64,000 nt of DNA from Acidobacteriota bacterium (GCA_016715115.1 JADKBM010000011.1:992001-1056000); one strand, 5' to 3'. Positions 16,931-26,858 are shown, counted from the first letter of the stretch. Made by a program: numbers and translations. The notes: generated from the sequence alone by a model not told the origin.

Positions 16931-19668
16931 CGTCAAACCCTTACCGCGCGGACTATTCACCAAACGCCGGAAGCGAGGAATCGATGGGATGGACAAGGTC
17001 GAAGACGTGGAGCACGGGCATCCGTTCCGAAGTCGAGACGTTCTCGGGAGCAGGTCTTCCCGCGCCGTGGGGGAGCAACACGGCATCGACCGGCGTCATT
17101 GCGACCGACTCGGACGCCGATCGGACGCTTGTCACGGATCAGGCCGGAAAGCAGCGGATCAGCCGGACGGACGCGCTCGGACAGCTCAAAGAGGTCTGGG
17201 AGATCGTCCCGGCTTCCGATTCATCGACCGTGTCGGTCACATTCCCCGGAACGGCGATCGCCCACGGTTACCGTTCCGCCTACAATTACGATCCGTTGAA
17301 CAATCTCACGCAGGTCGATCAGCCTCTCGGCGCGACCACCAACCAGATCCGCTCCTTTGCCTACAGCAGTCTCTCGCGCCTGCTCACGGCTCAGAACCCC
17401 GAATCGGGAACGATAAGTTACGCATATGACCCGAACGGAAATTTGACAAGCAAGAAGGACGCCCGAAACATCACGACCGCGTACACCTACGACGCGCTCA
17501 ACCGCGTGACCGAAAGATCCTACGACGACAACGCGACGCTTCCCGTTTACTATGCTTACGACAATCTGAGCCACGCCAAAGGAAAGCTGACAAAGGTCAC
17601 GACCGGTCCGGTCACGTCGCCGTTCTCGATCACCGAATACACCGAGTTCGACGCTGCCGGCAGGGTGAAAAAAAGCAAACAGACGACGGACGGGATCGTC
17701 TATAATGAGATGGAGTACACCTACAACCTTTCGGGCGCGATGGTTGAAGAGAAATATCCGTCGGGAAGGATTGTCAAAACCGTGCTCGACGATGAGGGCG
17801 ATTTGCAGACTGTAAAGAGTCAAAAGAACGCGAATAACGCGTTTTGGAATTACGCGAACCATTTTACCTACACCGCCGCCGGCGCGGTCAGCTCGATGCA
17901 GCTCGGCAACGGTACTTGGGAGAAGACTGCCTTCAACTCGCGGCTTCAACCGACACAGATCGGACTCGGCAAGGTTCAGAACACGACGGATCTGCTGCAA
18001 CTCGATTACACCTACGGCGTCGTCGAAAGCGGTACGCTCAATACGGCGAAGAACAACGGGAACATTCAGTCGCAAACGATCACCGTTCAGCGAAGCAACC
18101 AGAATCCGCTCGTTCTCAATCAAAGCTACGTGTATGACGAGTTGAACAGACTCAAATCAGCGGAAGAGACCGCCGGCGGATCGTCGGCGTGGAAACAAAC
18201 CTACGCGCTCGACCGATACGGCAACCGGCGTTTTGATCAGGCGAACACGAGTTTTCCGGCGTCGTTCTCGAATACGGCGGTTTCGAATCCGGCGATCAAT
18301 ACTTCCGACAACCGTTTCACGAGCGGGCAGGGTTACACATATGACGCTGCCGGGAACGTTTTGACCGACGCCGAGGGGCGGAGTTTCAATTACGACGCCG
18401 AGAACAAGCAGAAAGAAGTGAAAAACTCGTCGAACCAGACGATCGGGCTCTACTATTTCGACGGCGACGGTCGGAGGGTCAAGAAGGTGACGGGATCAGA
18501 AACGGTGATTTTCATCTTCGACGCCGCCGGAAAACTTGTCGCGGAATACTCGACAAACCTCAGCCAGACGCCGCAGGTGCAGTATCTGACGAACGATCAT
18601 CTCGGCACGCCCCGCATCAACACCAACGAAAACGGCACGGTCGTTTCAAGGACCGACTACATGCCGTACGGCGAAGAAATAATCGGCCTCGGCGGCAGAT
18701 CGACGACCGACAAATACGTCACCGACGACGTCCGCCAGGGCTTCACCGGCTACCTGAACGACGAAGAAACCGGCCTCGATTACGCCCAGGCCCGAATGTA
18801 CAAGAAGGAACTGGGCAGGTTTACGGGGGCTGATCATTTGCTCAATTCGGGACGTCCTGGGAGTCCAGACACTTGGAATCGTTACTGTTTTGTCAGGAAT
18901 AATCCTGTAAAATTTGTTGATCCTTCCGGCTTCTTCGAGTGGGATGGCACGTTGAGGGACGATGGATCGTTGTCAAAAGACGAAACTGCAAAACTAGCCA
19001 AGAAACGTGAAAAGATCTTGGCAGCGTATGATAAAGCGATGGCTGCGATCAAAGCGGCTAGAGATGCAGGAAAACTAACTGGGGATCGACTGAAGAGATT
19101 GAATGATGCGATGACTGCGCTCGGACCGAAACCGGGCGAGAAGGGGTCGGACAACGGAGTAACTATTGGCATCGGTGACGTCGAAGGAGGTGTTGGACAG
19201 ACGTTGCCCGAATTCACTTACAACCAGGCCGATCAGAGCAAAGACAATTATGTTGCAGTAGCAATTTCGGTAACGTTTACTGAGGACTTTGTGAAATCCG
19301 ACGGACTTTTTGCCGGCTTGGTTCACGAGGGGTCGCACGTATTTGATCAAATGGAATACGCAAATCACCCGGGAACATTTTTTAATTCTGACAACCCCTT
19401 TAATTTGACGAAATATCAAACAGAGACGAACGCGTTTCAGGCGAATTCCTATTTGTTCGAAGCAATGGATGTCGATGGTTCGAAATACGATATTCCGGTT
19501 TGGAACAAGACGTGGACGCAGGTCGACAAGAATAATCCACAAGTTACCGCAGATGACCGTCGAGCTTCGGCAATCAAAGAGTTTGTTTCATCCCAATACA
19601 AGGTGTCGGGAGACATGCAAGGAGCCGATTTCAAGTCATACGGTTACAAGGCCAAGAGAATCAAATGA
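16927..19668 (+). CDS. RHS-repeat protein, 5'-truncated, with HExxH-type C-terminal tip
   Basis: About 910 residues remain. The first 660 are RHS/YD repeats (YDALNRVTERSYDDNA, YDAAGNVLTDAEGRSFNYD) ending in the RHS core signature (YAQARMYKKELGRFTGADHL and NPVKFVDPSG). The rest is a unique tip with a Lys-rich helix and HEGSH at 800-804 plus a possible third ligand Glu833 in TETNAF, the layout of a zinc metallopeptidase. RHS proteins encapsulate and deliver such toxins. The N-terminus starts mid-repeat with only a TTG available, so the secretion and anchoring part is lost. The stop overlaps the next start (ATGA), as in toxin-immunity pairs. Confidence 0.8.
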   Translation: MSSNPYRADYSPNAGSEESMGWTRSKTWSTGIRSEVETFSGAGLPAPWGSNTASTGVIATDSDADRTLVTDQAGKQRISRTDALGQLKEVWEIVPASDSSTVSVTFPGTAIAHGYRSAYNYDPLNNLTQVDQPLGATTNQIRSFAYSSLSRLLTAQNPESGTISYAYDPNGNLTSKKDARNITTAYTYDALNRVTERSYDDNATLPVYYAYDNLSHAKGKLTKVTTGPVTSPFSITEYTEFDAAGRVKKSKQTTDGIVYNEMEYTYNLSGAMVEEKYPSGRIVKTVLDDEGDLQTVKSQKNANNAFWNYANHFTYTAAGAVSSMQLGNGTWEKTAFNSRLQPTQIGLGKVQNTTDLLQLDYTYGVVESGTLNTAKNNGNIQSQTITVQRSNQNPLVLNQSYVYDELNRLKSAEETAGGSSAWKQTYALDRYGNRRFDQANTSFPASFSNTAVSNPAINTSDNRFTSGQGYTYDAAGNVLTDAEGRSFNYDAENKQKEVKNSSNQTIGLYYFDGDGRRVKKVTGSETVIFIFDAAGKLVAEYSTNLSQTPQVQYLTNDHLGTPRINTNENGTVVSRTDYMPYGEEIIGLGGRSTTDKYVTDDVRQGFTGYLNDEETGLDYAQARMYKKELGRFTGADHLLNSGRPGSPDTWNRYCFVRNNPVKFVDPSGFFEWDGTLRDDGSLSKDETAKLAKKREKILAAYDKAMAAIKAARDAGKLTGDRLKRLNDAMTALGPKPGEKGSDNGVTIGIGDVEGGVGQTLPEFTYNQADQSKDNYVAVAISVTFTEDFVKSDGLFAGLVHEGSHVFDQMEYANHPGTFFNSDNPFNLTKYQTETNAFQANSYLFEAMDVDGSKYDIPVWNKTWTQVDKNNPQVTADDRRASAIKEFVSSQYKVSGDMQGADFKSYGYKAKRIK

Positions 19669-20153
19669 AATTGAACCATATCAAGGCAAGTTGCCTTACA
19701 ATTTTCGAGATTGGCGTTGCTTGCCTCTTTTTCGCAGTTTGCGCCTCATCGCCGGCACAGGAGCGCGTTTTTGCCAGCGATGCGGTCGGTTTTTGTGAGG
19801 TCGAAACAAAGATAGCGGAATTTGTAGATAGAGAATTGGTAGTGAATGCCGATTTCGTTATCGGATGGGAAGGGTTCTGGTTGTCGCCGGCCGTTACGTG
19901 TGATTTCGATCTTCGGAACCCCAAACGACTTCGATTCACTTTTGCTGAAGAATTCAGGAAAGCAACAAAAGCAAAGATCCTCGGCAGAATGGATCGCCTG
20001 CGAAAAAAGCGATTGAAAACCCCAACCGACCAGCGAAAACTGACCGGTACATTCGTGATTAAAGTTTTGAAGTATCATAAACAGAATGATTTCGATACCC
20101 GATTCGATTTTGTTGTTGTTCTAAAATCCGTATTGCAGATTTCGAAACCGTAG
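19665..20153 (+). CDS. Small exported protein, candidate immunity to the HExxH tip
   Basis: The 162-residue protein has a hydrophobic N-terminal signal (about 8-30, cleavage possibly near SSPAQE). The mature part has two cysteines and a basic C-terminal half. Its start overlaps the RHS stop by 4 bp, which is the usual position of an immunity gene. I do not recognise the family, so the immunity role is inferred from position only. An exported immunity protein would imply a toxin acting outside the cytoplasm. Confidence 0.6.
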   Translation: MKLNHIKASCLTIFEIGVACLFFAVCASSPAQERVFASDAVGFCEVETKIAEFVDRELVVNADFVIGWEGFWLSPAVTCDFDLRNPKRLRFTFAEEFRKATKAKILGRMDRLRKKRLKTPTDQRKLTGTFVIKVLKYHKQNDFDTRFDFVVVLKSVLQISKP

Positions 20154-20159
20154 ACCAAC

Positions 20160-20284
20160 AGACGACGAGGTCTCGTCCAAACCGAATATGATGACATCAA
20201 CAGACGCGTCATCACGAAAGTGGATGTCGCGGCCAAAGTGGACGGCGGAGAGAACAGGATATTACAGGAAGGTGCGGTAACAGT
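20160..20284 (+). pseudogene. RHS core scar
   Basis: A short frame contains YDDINRRVITKVDVAA, a segment from the middle of RHS cores, with no start and no continuing repeat. It lies directly before the next small secreted-protein gene. Confidence 0.65.
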
Positions 20285-21007
20285 ATGCAGAAATTTGTAC
20301 TTTTCGGTTTTTGTTTCATTTTTGCCTTCACCTGCAAAACACTTGGACAGAACAAATCGTTCCCCGACGCAACATGCGTCTTAACGGGAGAACCTGGTCA
20401 AATTGAATCCATCGATTCATTAACTAGTATCCAGGTAAGGGCAATTTTGAGGTTGCGGATAAAGAACCTGAGCAACAAAAACATTATCTTTTGGAATCGT
20501 CTTTTACCGGAGACCCCGAATGATGGCATGATCGTGAAATTGCTCCTTTCAAGAAGCGAAAGCTTCCAAGAAAACGAAATCATTAGCACTTACAATTGGT
20601 TTCCTTCGGATCTGTATTCGAAAGAATGGGATGATTTGCGGTTGGCTCTTGACGCGGACTCCCCTGCGAGCGACAAGACTATTCTCGTGAAACCAAATGA
20701 AAGCTGGGAGTTTTCTTACCGCGATTTCTTCTTCAATATCTCAAAGAAAAAACTCTTTGCATCTTTCGCGTCGAGTCCCAGCAAGAACGATCGGCAGTTG
20801 CCTCAAGTTTGGATAAGACTTCACTACGCAACGTGGAGCCCGAATATTGAGCCCAGACAAAAATATCGTGCCGCAGATCGTCTTTTTGGGAGAATGCTTC
20901 AAAAAAGGTGGGAATCTTCTGGATATCTGATGCTTGAGGAACTTGTTTCCGAGCCGATTTCGCTTGATCTGAGTTCGGCGATTGTGAAGAAGGAACCGAC
21001 ACCTTGA
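20285..21007 (+). CDS. Secreted protein of unknown function in RHS locus
   Basis: The 240-residue product has a signal peptide (about 1-21, cleavage near TLGQ) and a beta-rich mature part (RAILRLRIKNLSNKNIIFWNR) that resembles bacterial immunoglobulin-like domains, then a C-terminal helical stretch. It is flanked by an RHS scar upstream and a truncated RHS core downstream, so it may be an orphan immunity gene. No family was recognised. Confidence 0.6.
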   Translation: MQKFVLFGFCFIFAFTCKTLGQNKSFPDATCVLTGEPGQIESIDSLTSIQVRAILRLRIKNLSNKNIIFWNRLLPETPNDGMIVKLLLSRSESFQENEIISTYNWFPSDLYSKEWDDLRLALDADSPASDKTILVKPNESWEFSYRDFFFNISKKKLFASFASSPSKNDRQLPQVWIRLHYATWSPNIEPRQKYRAADRLFGRMLQKRWESSGYLMLEELVSEPISLDLSSAIVKKEPTP

Positions 21008-21068
21008 GCTGCGAGAGAGTCCAAACCGAAAGCTGATCCGGAGGTCAGATCAGAGGGGGTTTCGGATT

Positions 21069-23137
21069 GTCAGAACGCCGAAACCCGCTACACTGGGTTC
21101 GACAATATGGGCCGCCTCACGTCGCATCAGCAACATACGGACGGCGAGACCTATTCGACCGCCTATTCATATAATCTTTCGGGCGCGCTGATCGAGGAAA
21201 CCTATCCGTCGGATCGCGTCATCAAAAATACCGTGAACCAGGACGGCGAACTATCGATGGTGCAGAGCAAAAAGAACCCGGACTTCGGGTATTACGCCTA
21301 TGCCTTCGGATTCAGCTACGACACGAACGGCGCGATCAAGAAACTCCGTCTCGGGAACGGCCGCTGGGAAACCTATTCCTACAACAACCGGATGCAGGTC
21401 GAGAAGATCGGGCTCGGCACGACCGATTCGACCGAGAACATTGACATTTTGAAACTTGAATTCGGATACGGCAAATGGGAAAGCGGAACGCTCAACACGG
21501 ACAAGAACAATGGCTCGATGGCGCAGCAGAAGATCACGGTCCCGACGGTCGGGGGCACGTCGGGCTTTACCGCCGACCAGCAGTATTTCTACGACGGACT
21601 GAACCGGCTTGAATCGGCAAAAGAGACGATCTTGGGCACGGAAACCTGGAAACAAGCCTTTGATTACGATCGGTACGGCAACAGACGGATCGACGCCGCC
21701 AATACCACGGCACCGGCGAACTGCACTTCGGCCATCTGCAATCCGACATTCTCGACCGCGACGAACCGCATCTCGTCGAGCGGGTATGCATACGATGCCG
21801 ACGGAAATCTGACCCAGAATGCCGCCGGCGAAAGGTTCGGCTACGATCAGGAAAACCGACAGAAAGAGTTTTACGTCAACGGCAACAACGGAACGACGCC
21901 CGATGCCACCTATTATTACGACGGCGAGGGACGCCGCGTGAAGAAGATCTCATCGACCGAGACGACCGTTTTCGTCTATGATGGAGCATCAAGGCTTGTC
22001 GCCGAGTATTCGACGGCGCTGGCCGAGACGCAGCAGGTAAGCTATTTGACAACCGATCACTTGGGAAGCCCGCGCCTGATCACGAACCAGAACGGAGCGG
22101 TCACAAAGCGTCAGGACTTCGCCGCGTTCGGCGACGAGACGCTCACCGCCCAGCGTGCAAGCGGACTCGGGTACACGAGCACGGACGAACTGCGTCAGGA
22201 TTACACCGGCTATCAGAAGGACAACGAATCGGGCCTCGAATACGCGCAGGCGAGATACTACAACACCGCCCACGGCCGGTTCACGTCGGTCGATCCCCTG
22301 ACCGCCAGCGCGACGATCCGCGACCCGCAGTCGTTCAACCGCTATTCCTACGTTCTCAATTCCCCGTACAAGTTCACTGACCCGCTGGGATTGGCGGCCC
22401 GGACATCAGCAAGCTTCTGCGCGCAATGGTGCCAAAACAGCGGCAGTTATGTTGACGGATCCGCATTTCGGGGACGGGACACGACGTTTGGACACCTCAA
22501 AACCATAAACGAGATTTGGCGAGAATGGTGGGATTCGGTGGTAGCGGCGTCGGAGGGAACCTCGGACGCGGACCTCATCGCTGCGATTCAGGCCGGAAAT
22601 GCTGCAAGTCAGGGAAGTCCAAAGGAAGGTGAACCGGCATCGGAATCAACGGGTACCGCCCCGCCGGTCGCAAACTCGACATCTTCTAGTCTGGCATCGC
22701 AGCCTCTAAGCTTAATTCAGTATTTGAAGGAAATTTGGGGGGTTGGAGCGCAGATTAACGACGAAGGCTTCGGAGGTGAAATAACGGAAGAGGTCAATGG
22801 TTTGATAAACGCCGTGGCACGAAACATCCGCGAGGTCTACCGACGCGCTGCGAAGTACGAACGATTCAGAATGGACAACCCTGACAAACAAAAGGAGATT
22901 GCAAGAAGATTCCAGGCACTCGGTGAGTATTTGATCAAACAAACTGATGCGATCGGTAGAGAGTTTGACGCCCCGCGCTATGCTGTGTACATCGATATTA
23001 TTGGTCGGACAGATCGATATTCTTATTCGTATAGTGAACTTACCCGGGAAGTGGCTTCACTGTTTAATCAAGCGATGAATACCGCATTTCGCGATGTCCG
23101 CAGGTCGTTTGCGTCTAAAGGGAGGAGAGCGTTATGA
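21069..23137 (+). CDS. RHS core fragment with unique C-terminal tip 2
   Basis: The frame opens mid-repeat at about 21069 (YTGFDNMGRLTSHQQ); the first ATG is at 21107. YD repeats continue to the core end (LEYAQARYYNTAHGRFTSVDP and NSPYKFTDPLGL, near 22390). The tip (about 240 residues) has a Ser/Thr/Pro linker and a helical, Arg/Lys-rich domain (YRRAAKYERFRMDNPDKQKE) that I cannot assign. The stop overlaps the next start by ATGA. Base positions 21992-22490 are nearly duplicated at 23692-24190. With its 5' end missing it is probably silent unless recombined. Confidence 0.7.
21992..22490 (+). repeat. Direct repeat of the RHS core end, copy 1
   Basis: This ~500-bp segment is matched by 23692-24190 at a constant offset of 1700 bp with few differences. 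It covers the last RHS repeats and the junction with the tip. Confidence 0.9.
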
Positions 23138-23670
23138 AACGTATGACTGTTCTAATTGCCATCACCATAACTGTTGGCGGGCTGATAGTCGTGGTTTTGA
23201 TGCATTCGGCCCGATACGACGGCTTTGATCAGATCGCATCTACACCTCCGATAGTTTCGGATATTTCCTGCCCAAGACCCGAAGACACGGTCGTCAAGTA
23301 TTTTGAACTCGTACGGTCGCGTGACAAGGTGGCGATGTCGAAGATGATAACGGGCATTCCTGATTCTTATATCGCGTTCATCGCGAAGGGGAATGTGCCC
23401 GAAAAGGGATTTCCTTCCGGACGTACCGTCAAGCCGACCGCTGTGGCTCAGGACTACCTCATCAATGATGTCCCTGGAACCTTTGAAACTGAATGCGAAT
23501 TTCGTGGAATCGAAGGCGTGAAGACGGTTGGCAAGGACAGCAAGGTCTTCCTTTCCGTAAGATGCTTTGACCAGGCACCCTTTACGATTACGTTTCTTTT
23601 GACCCATGACCTGGGGGAATGGAAGATTTTCAGCGTCATTTGGGGTCGAGATCAGTTGTTTTTGGAGTAG
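23134..23670 (+). CDS. Membrane-anchored NTF2-like small protein, candidate immunity
   Basis: The 178-residue protein has one N-terminal helix (about 5-25) and an exported domain with PEDTVVKYFELVRSRDKVAM, TGIPDSY, and a final GEWKIFSVIW strand. This resembles DUF4878/NTF2-like folds. Its start overlaps the RHS tip stop. Related proteins are encoded at 55367-55939 and, more distantly, 53008-53619, both in the same debris field. Immunity to tip 2 is a positional inference. Confidence 0.6.
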   Translation: MKRMTVLIAITITVGGLIVVVLMHSARYDGFDQIASTPPIVSDISCPRPEDTVVKYFELVRSRDKVAMSKMITGIPDSYIAFIAKGNVPEKGFPSGRTVKPTAVAQDYLINDVPGTFETECEFRGIEGVKTVGKDSKVFLSVRCFDQAPFTITFLLTHDLGEWKIFSVIWGRDQLFLE

Positions 23671-23691
23671 CGCCACCAAATAAGCGGGGGG

Positions 23692-24190
23692 AGGCTTATC
23701 GCCGAGTATTCGACGGCGCTCGCCGAGACGCAGCAGGTAAGTTATTTGACAACCGATCACTTGGGCAGCCCGCGCCTGATCACGAACCAGAACGGCGCGG
23801 TCACGAAGCGGCAGGACTTCGCTGCGTTCGGCGACGAGACGCTCACCGCCCAGCGGGCGAGCGGACTCGGGTACACGAGCACGGACGAACTTCGGCAGGA
23901 TTACACTGGCTATCAGAAGGACAACGAATCGGGCCTCGAATACGCGCAGGCGAGATACTACAACACCGCCCACGGCCGGTTCACGTCGGTCGATCCCCTG
24001 ACCGCCAGCGCGATGATCCGCGACCCGCAGTCGTTCAACCGCTATTCATACGTACTGAATTCCCCGTACAAGTTCACCGATCCGTTGGGATTGGCGGCCG
24101 GGACATCAGGAAGCTTCTGCGCCCAATGGTGCCAAAACAGCGGTCCTCAGGTTGACGGCTCGGCACTTCGGGGACGGGACACGACGTTTG
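23692..24190 (+). repeat. Direct repeat of the RHS core end, copy 2
   Basis: Partner of 21992-22490. Homology stops sharply after ACGACGTTTG in both copies, where the tips diverge. Confidence 0.9.
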
Positions 24191-24861
24191 ACTGGGCAAA
24201 TGTTGAAAAAGTTGAAGATTCAGCAGGTCCGTGCAAGAAGGCGGTCTGTTCGAGCACGGGTGACCATCCCGTTGATAAGAGAACAACGGGAGATTCGGCA
24301 CCCGCAGTGGCGCGACCGTCTCGATCTAGCGCCCAGACTGGCCCGAAAGCCAAGGGCACACCCGGAAACGTTCGAGTTGTTCCTACATATGTTGAAGAAC
24401 GATTCGGCGATAATTATTATGGATGGCGACCGGGGTTTTATCTGGCAAGCGGTGAACAGATTTTGACGTACTATGATCTTCCTTATGTAACTTGGACCGA
24501 TGCGCGAGGGGTGATCTCTGCGATTGCGGTTGATGGTCTTAACCTATTTCCGGCGATTGAATATACGTTAACTCAAGCGAAACAGAATTTCGAAGGTGGC
24601 AATCAGCCAGTGTCGGTTGAGGCTGGCCAAGAATATGTTTTTTCTAGTCGAAGCGATGTCGTTGTGATCAATGGCGATCTTGTCAATCCGGCGAGCCACA
24701 CGATCTTGAGCACTGTCATCAAGATCAATGGTCTTCCTTCTCCGACACTTACTTTGATCGTTGTTGATTCCTTGTTCCCGCAAATCAAGGCCATGCCAAT
24801 ACCAAATTTCACGGTGCCGCAACGGGTTCGGCCAAGTACATTTCCAAAACCGACGCCATAA
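23692..24861 (+). CDS. RHS core fragment with unique C-terminal tip 3
   Basis: The first 160 codons are almost identical to the end of the preceding RHS core, starting abruptly at the AEYSTALAETQQ segment. After the shared FCAQWCQNSG and GRDTTF segments the sequence becomes unrelated: a Ser/Pro-rich linker, then about 180 residues with YGWRPGFYLASGEQILTYYD and a Pro-rich end. The tip is unassigned. There is no start codon at the fragment edge; the nearest in-frame ATG is at 23746. It is a displaced tip cassette that could be joined to a full RHS gene by recombination in the shared 0.5 kb. Confidence 0.7.
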   Translation, partial: RLIAEYSTALAETQQVSYLTTDHLGSPRLITNQNGAVTKRQDFAAFGDETLTAQRASGLGYTSTDELRQDYTGYQKDNESGLEYAQARYYNTAHGRFTSVDPLTASAMIRDPQSFNRYSYVLNSPYKFTDPLGLAAGTSGSFCAQWCQNSGPQVDGSALRGRDTTFDWANVEKVEDSAGPCKKAVCSSTGDHPVDKRTTGDSAPAVARPSRSSAQTGPKAKGTPGNVRVVPTYVEERFGDNYYGWRPGFYLASGEQILTYYDLPYVTWTDARGVISAIAVDGLNLFPAIEYTLTQAKQNFEGGNQPVSVEAGQEYVFSSRSDVVVINGDLVNPASHTILSTVIKINGLPSPTLTLIVVDSLFPQIKAMPIPNFTVPQRVRPSTFPKPTP

Positions 24862-24877
24862 TGGAGAAAACGGAGTT

Positions 24878-25687
24878 ATGAAACATATAAAACAGCCAAT
24901 CCTTATTTCGATCGTGATCCTATGTTCTGCGACGATTCTTTGCGCGCAACAATACCGCGAAATTCCGGACTTTGAATTGGACACCGTGAAGCTTCTCAAA
25001 ACGCGCAGCGATGAGGAGATCAAGGCTTTACGAGTGACGATAGCCGCCGGCAAGCGTCCGCTCGGAGCGATATTGTACGGAATCGCGTATCAAACCGGAG
25101 TTCCGGTCGGTCTCGAAATCGGAAATCCCGATCTCCAACCGAATTACCACTTCAATCCACACCTGTCTGTGGGTGATGGATCGAAACCCGGACAGATCGT
25201 TGTTTCCGATCAATCGCCCGATCAGTACCGATCTGCAAAGGAACTATTTATGGTTTCCGCAGATAACGCACGACTCGACAATTTCCTGGACGATCTTGTC
25301 GAAAAGCTTGACGAATTCACCTGGGAAATCAATGACGGTGTGGTGAACATCCGTCCGAAGGGCAAGCGAGATCCGGCGGTTGAGACGTTCCTGAACACAA
25401 AGATATCCAGATTCTGGTTTCCGGCGGGCGTACAGATTGGAAAATTCTTCGATACAATCAGGGATTTGCCGGAGTTCAAGAAGAGTCGATTCATTATCAC
25501 CACGGCTGGAGGGACATTTGGTTACGGTCGAAGGTTTACACTCACCGAACCGGTTTCGTTAACCGATGTTACCGTTCGGGAACTTCTGAACCGACTCGCG
25601 AAATTGAATCAATGCGGCTGGTATGTCTTTCCGTCTGCGGATAAAGAACGCTCCAAAGACAATGACGTCATTTTTTTAATATTATGA
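24878..25687 (+). CDS. Secreted STN-like triple-module protein, paralogue 1
   Basis: The 269-residue protein has a signal peptide (about 1-23, AQQ). Three short modules follow, each resembling the STN fold of secretin and TonB-receptor N-termini: RPLGAILYGIAYQTGVPVGLEI (about 50-75), ARLDNFLDDLVEKLDEFTWE ending in NDGVVNIRP (about 128-166), and VTVRELLNRLAKLNQCGWYV near the C-terminus. Relatives are at 25864, 52105, 56332 and 57356. It begins 17 bp after RHS tip 3 with CGGAG before the ATG, so it may be that tip's immunity protein; alternatively it is a periplasmic binding protein. Confidence 0.7.
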   Translation: MKHIKQPILISIVILCSATILCAQQYREIPDFELDTVKLLKTRSDEEIKALRVTIAAGKRPLGAILYGIAYQTGVPVGLEIGNPDLQPNYHFNPHLSVGDGSKPGQIVVSDQSPDQYRSAKELFMVSADNARLDNFLDDLVEKLDEFTWEINDGVVNIRPKGKRDPAVETFLNTKISRFWFPAGVQIGKFFDTIRDLPEFKKSRFIITTAGGTFGYGRRFTLTEPVSLTDVTVRELLNRLAKLNQCGWYVFPSADKERSKDNDVIFLIL

Positions 25688-25709
25688 GGTCGTGGGGATG
25701 TTGTTTTTG

Positions 25710-25775
25710 TCATCACGTCCGCGGCTGATCACGAACGAGAACGAAACGGTCACGAAGCGTCAGAACTTGTTTTCA
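25710..25775 (+). pseudogene. RHS core scar (PRLIT segment)
   Basis: About 60 bp match the part of the RHS core at 22073-22130 that encodes PRLITNQNGAVTKRQ, with a few changes. No other RHS sequence adjoins it. It lies about 90 bp before STN-like paralogue 2. Confidence 0.8.
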
Positions 25776-25863
25776 AAACCAATTTCGCTGCTTCTTTTAG
25801 ATCGGTAGATGGTACTGGAAAGCTGCCCATTAGAGTGGATAAATAGACGGAGGTTGTCGGATT

Positions 25864-26631
25864 ATGAAAGGACTTGTTTTGGGGCTCAGCGTACTTCTGA
25901 TAGTCACTTGCGACGCGACCGTTGCCGCGCAAGGCCAGATCAAGACTATCCGTGAAAAACGGGTAACGATTCAAATGGCTGACTCGCCCTTGCAATGTGC
26001 GATCGAATGGTTGGTGAACGAGTATGACGTCGCCTTTGGATATGAAGAATCGACCTACGATGCAAAGCATGACGACTTTGTTTTTTACCATTCAACGTGG
26101 TTGCAGGCAGATTGGAAAAAACACCGGCTGGACACGGTATCGGCGAAGTGTTTTCCTCGTTGGCCGACCAAAGGTCACGATCTGACGCTTAACTTTGCCG
26201 ATGCGAAGCTTGAGGACGTTCTCGATGAGTTGGTTCGGCAGATGGGAGATTATCGCTGGGAGATAAACGACGAAGTCGTGAACATCATTCCGGTTAAGGG
26301 ACGCGAACCCATTTTTGCAGAACTTCTTGACTTGAAAATCGGAAAATTCAAGTTTGACGCGGGGACAGACCTTAAAGTGTTTGGCGGTGCGTTTTCTTTC
26401 AAGGTTCCGGAAATCAACGATTTTTTTGAGAAAAAGAACCAGATCCCCAGCGGCGACTCTACAACTAGCTCGTCCGGTGAATCAACCGCGGGGTTCGATT
26501 TCTCAAACATTCCGTTTCGGGAACTTCTAAACAAGATCACCAAAGTAAAACGCGGCTGCTGGTCGATTCGTCGTGATAAGTACAGCACTCCCGTCGAACA
26601 ACGCGAGAGAATGATTATGATCGAACTGTAG
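25864..26631 (+). CDS. Secreted STN-like triple-module protein, paralogue 2
   Basis: The 255-residue protein has a signal peptide (about 1-22) and the same three modules as paralogue 1: SPLQCAIEWLVNEYDVAFGYEE, then AKLEDVLDELVRQMGDYRWE with NDEVVNIIP, then IPFRELLNKITKVKRGCWSI. A Ser-rich insert lies before the last module. GGAGG precedes the ATG. An RHS scar lies upstream, and the hairpin/short-ORF element follows 64 bp after the stop. Confidence 0.7.
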   Translation: MKGLVLGLSVLLIVTCDATVAAQGQIKTIREKRVTIQMADSPLQCAIEWLVNEYDVAFGYEESTYDAKHDDFVFYHSTWLQADWKKHRLDTVSAKCFPRWPTKGHDLTLNFADAKLEDVLDELVRQMGDYRWEINDEVVNIIPVKGREPIFAELLDLKIGKFKFDAGTDLKVFGGAFSFKVPEINDFFEKKNQIPSGDSTTSSSGESTAGFDFSNIPFRELLNKITKVKRGCWSIRRDKYSTPVEQRERMIMIEL

Positions 26632-26694
26632 TTGCAGGCTTGCTGCGGTCGTTCCTAACTGTAGGCCGCAGACAATTAGTTTCTGTCGCGATCT

Positions 26695-26731
26695 AAAATG
26701 CTCATCGGAGTCGAAATCCAATGAGCATTTT
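26695..26731 (+). promoter_or_regulatory. Hairpin containing a start codon, copy 1
   Basis: AAAATGCTCAT (26695-26705) and ATGAGCATTTT (26721-26731) are perfect inverted repeats. The right arm holds the ATG of the short reading frame 26721-26858. The equivalent hairpin at 58259-58295 has a 15-bp perfect stem. As RNA the stem would mask the start codon. Confidence 0.75.
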
Positions 26732-26858
26732 GCATAAAGACCACAAAACCGAAGAATCCGAGATCAAATTCAAGTTTCTCTCCGATTCGGTACTGAAAGC
26801 GTTCGAGAAGGACATCGCGATTTTGGATTTTGGATTTTGGATTTTGGATTGGCCGTGA
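26721..26858 (+). CDS. Conserved short reading frame, 45 residues, copy 1
   Basis: The frame begins MSILHKDHKTEESEIKFKFL and continues SDSVLKAFEKDIA, then runs into a GATTTTG heptamer array that reads as ILDFGFW. Compared with the copy at 58285, 12 substitutions occur in about 37 codons; 10 are at third positions, 9 are synonymous, and the rest are conservative (E/D, K/R, K/E). That pattern argues for selection on a protein. It may be a true small protein or the conserved start of a longer gene cut by the array. Confidence 0.55.
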   Translation: MSILHKDHKTEESEIKFKFLSDSVLKAFEKDIAILDFGFWILDWP

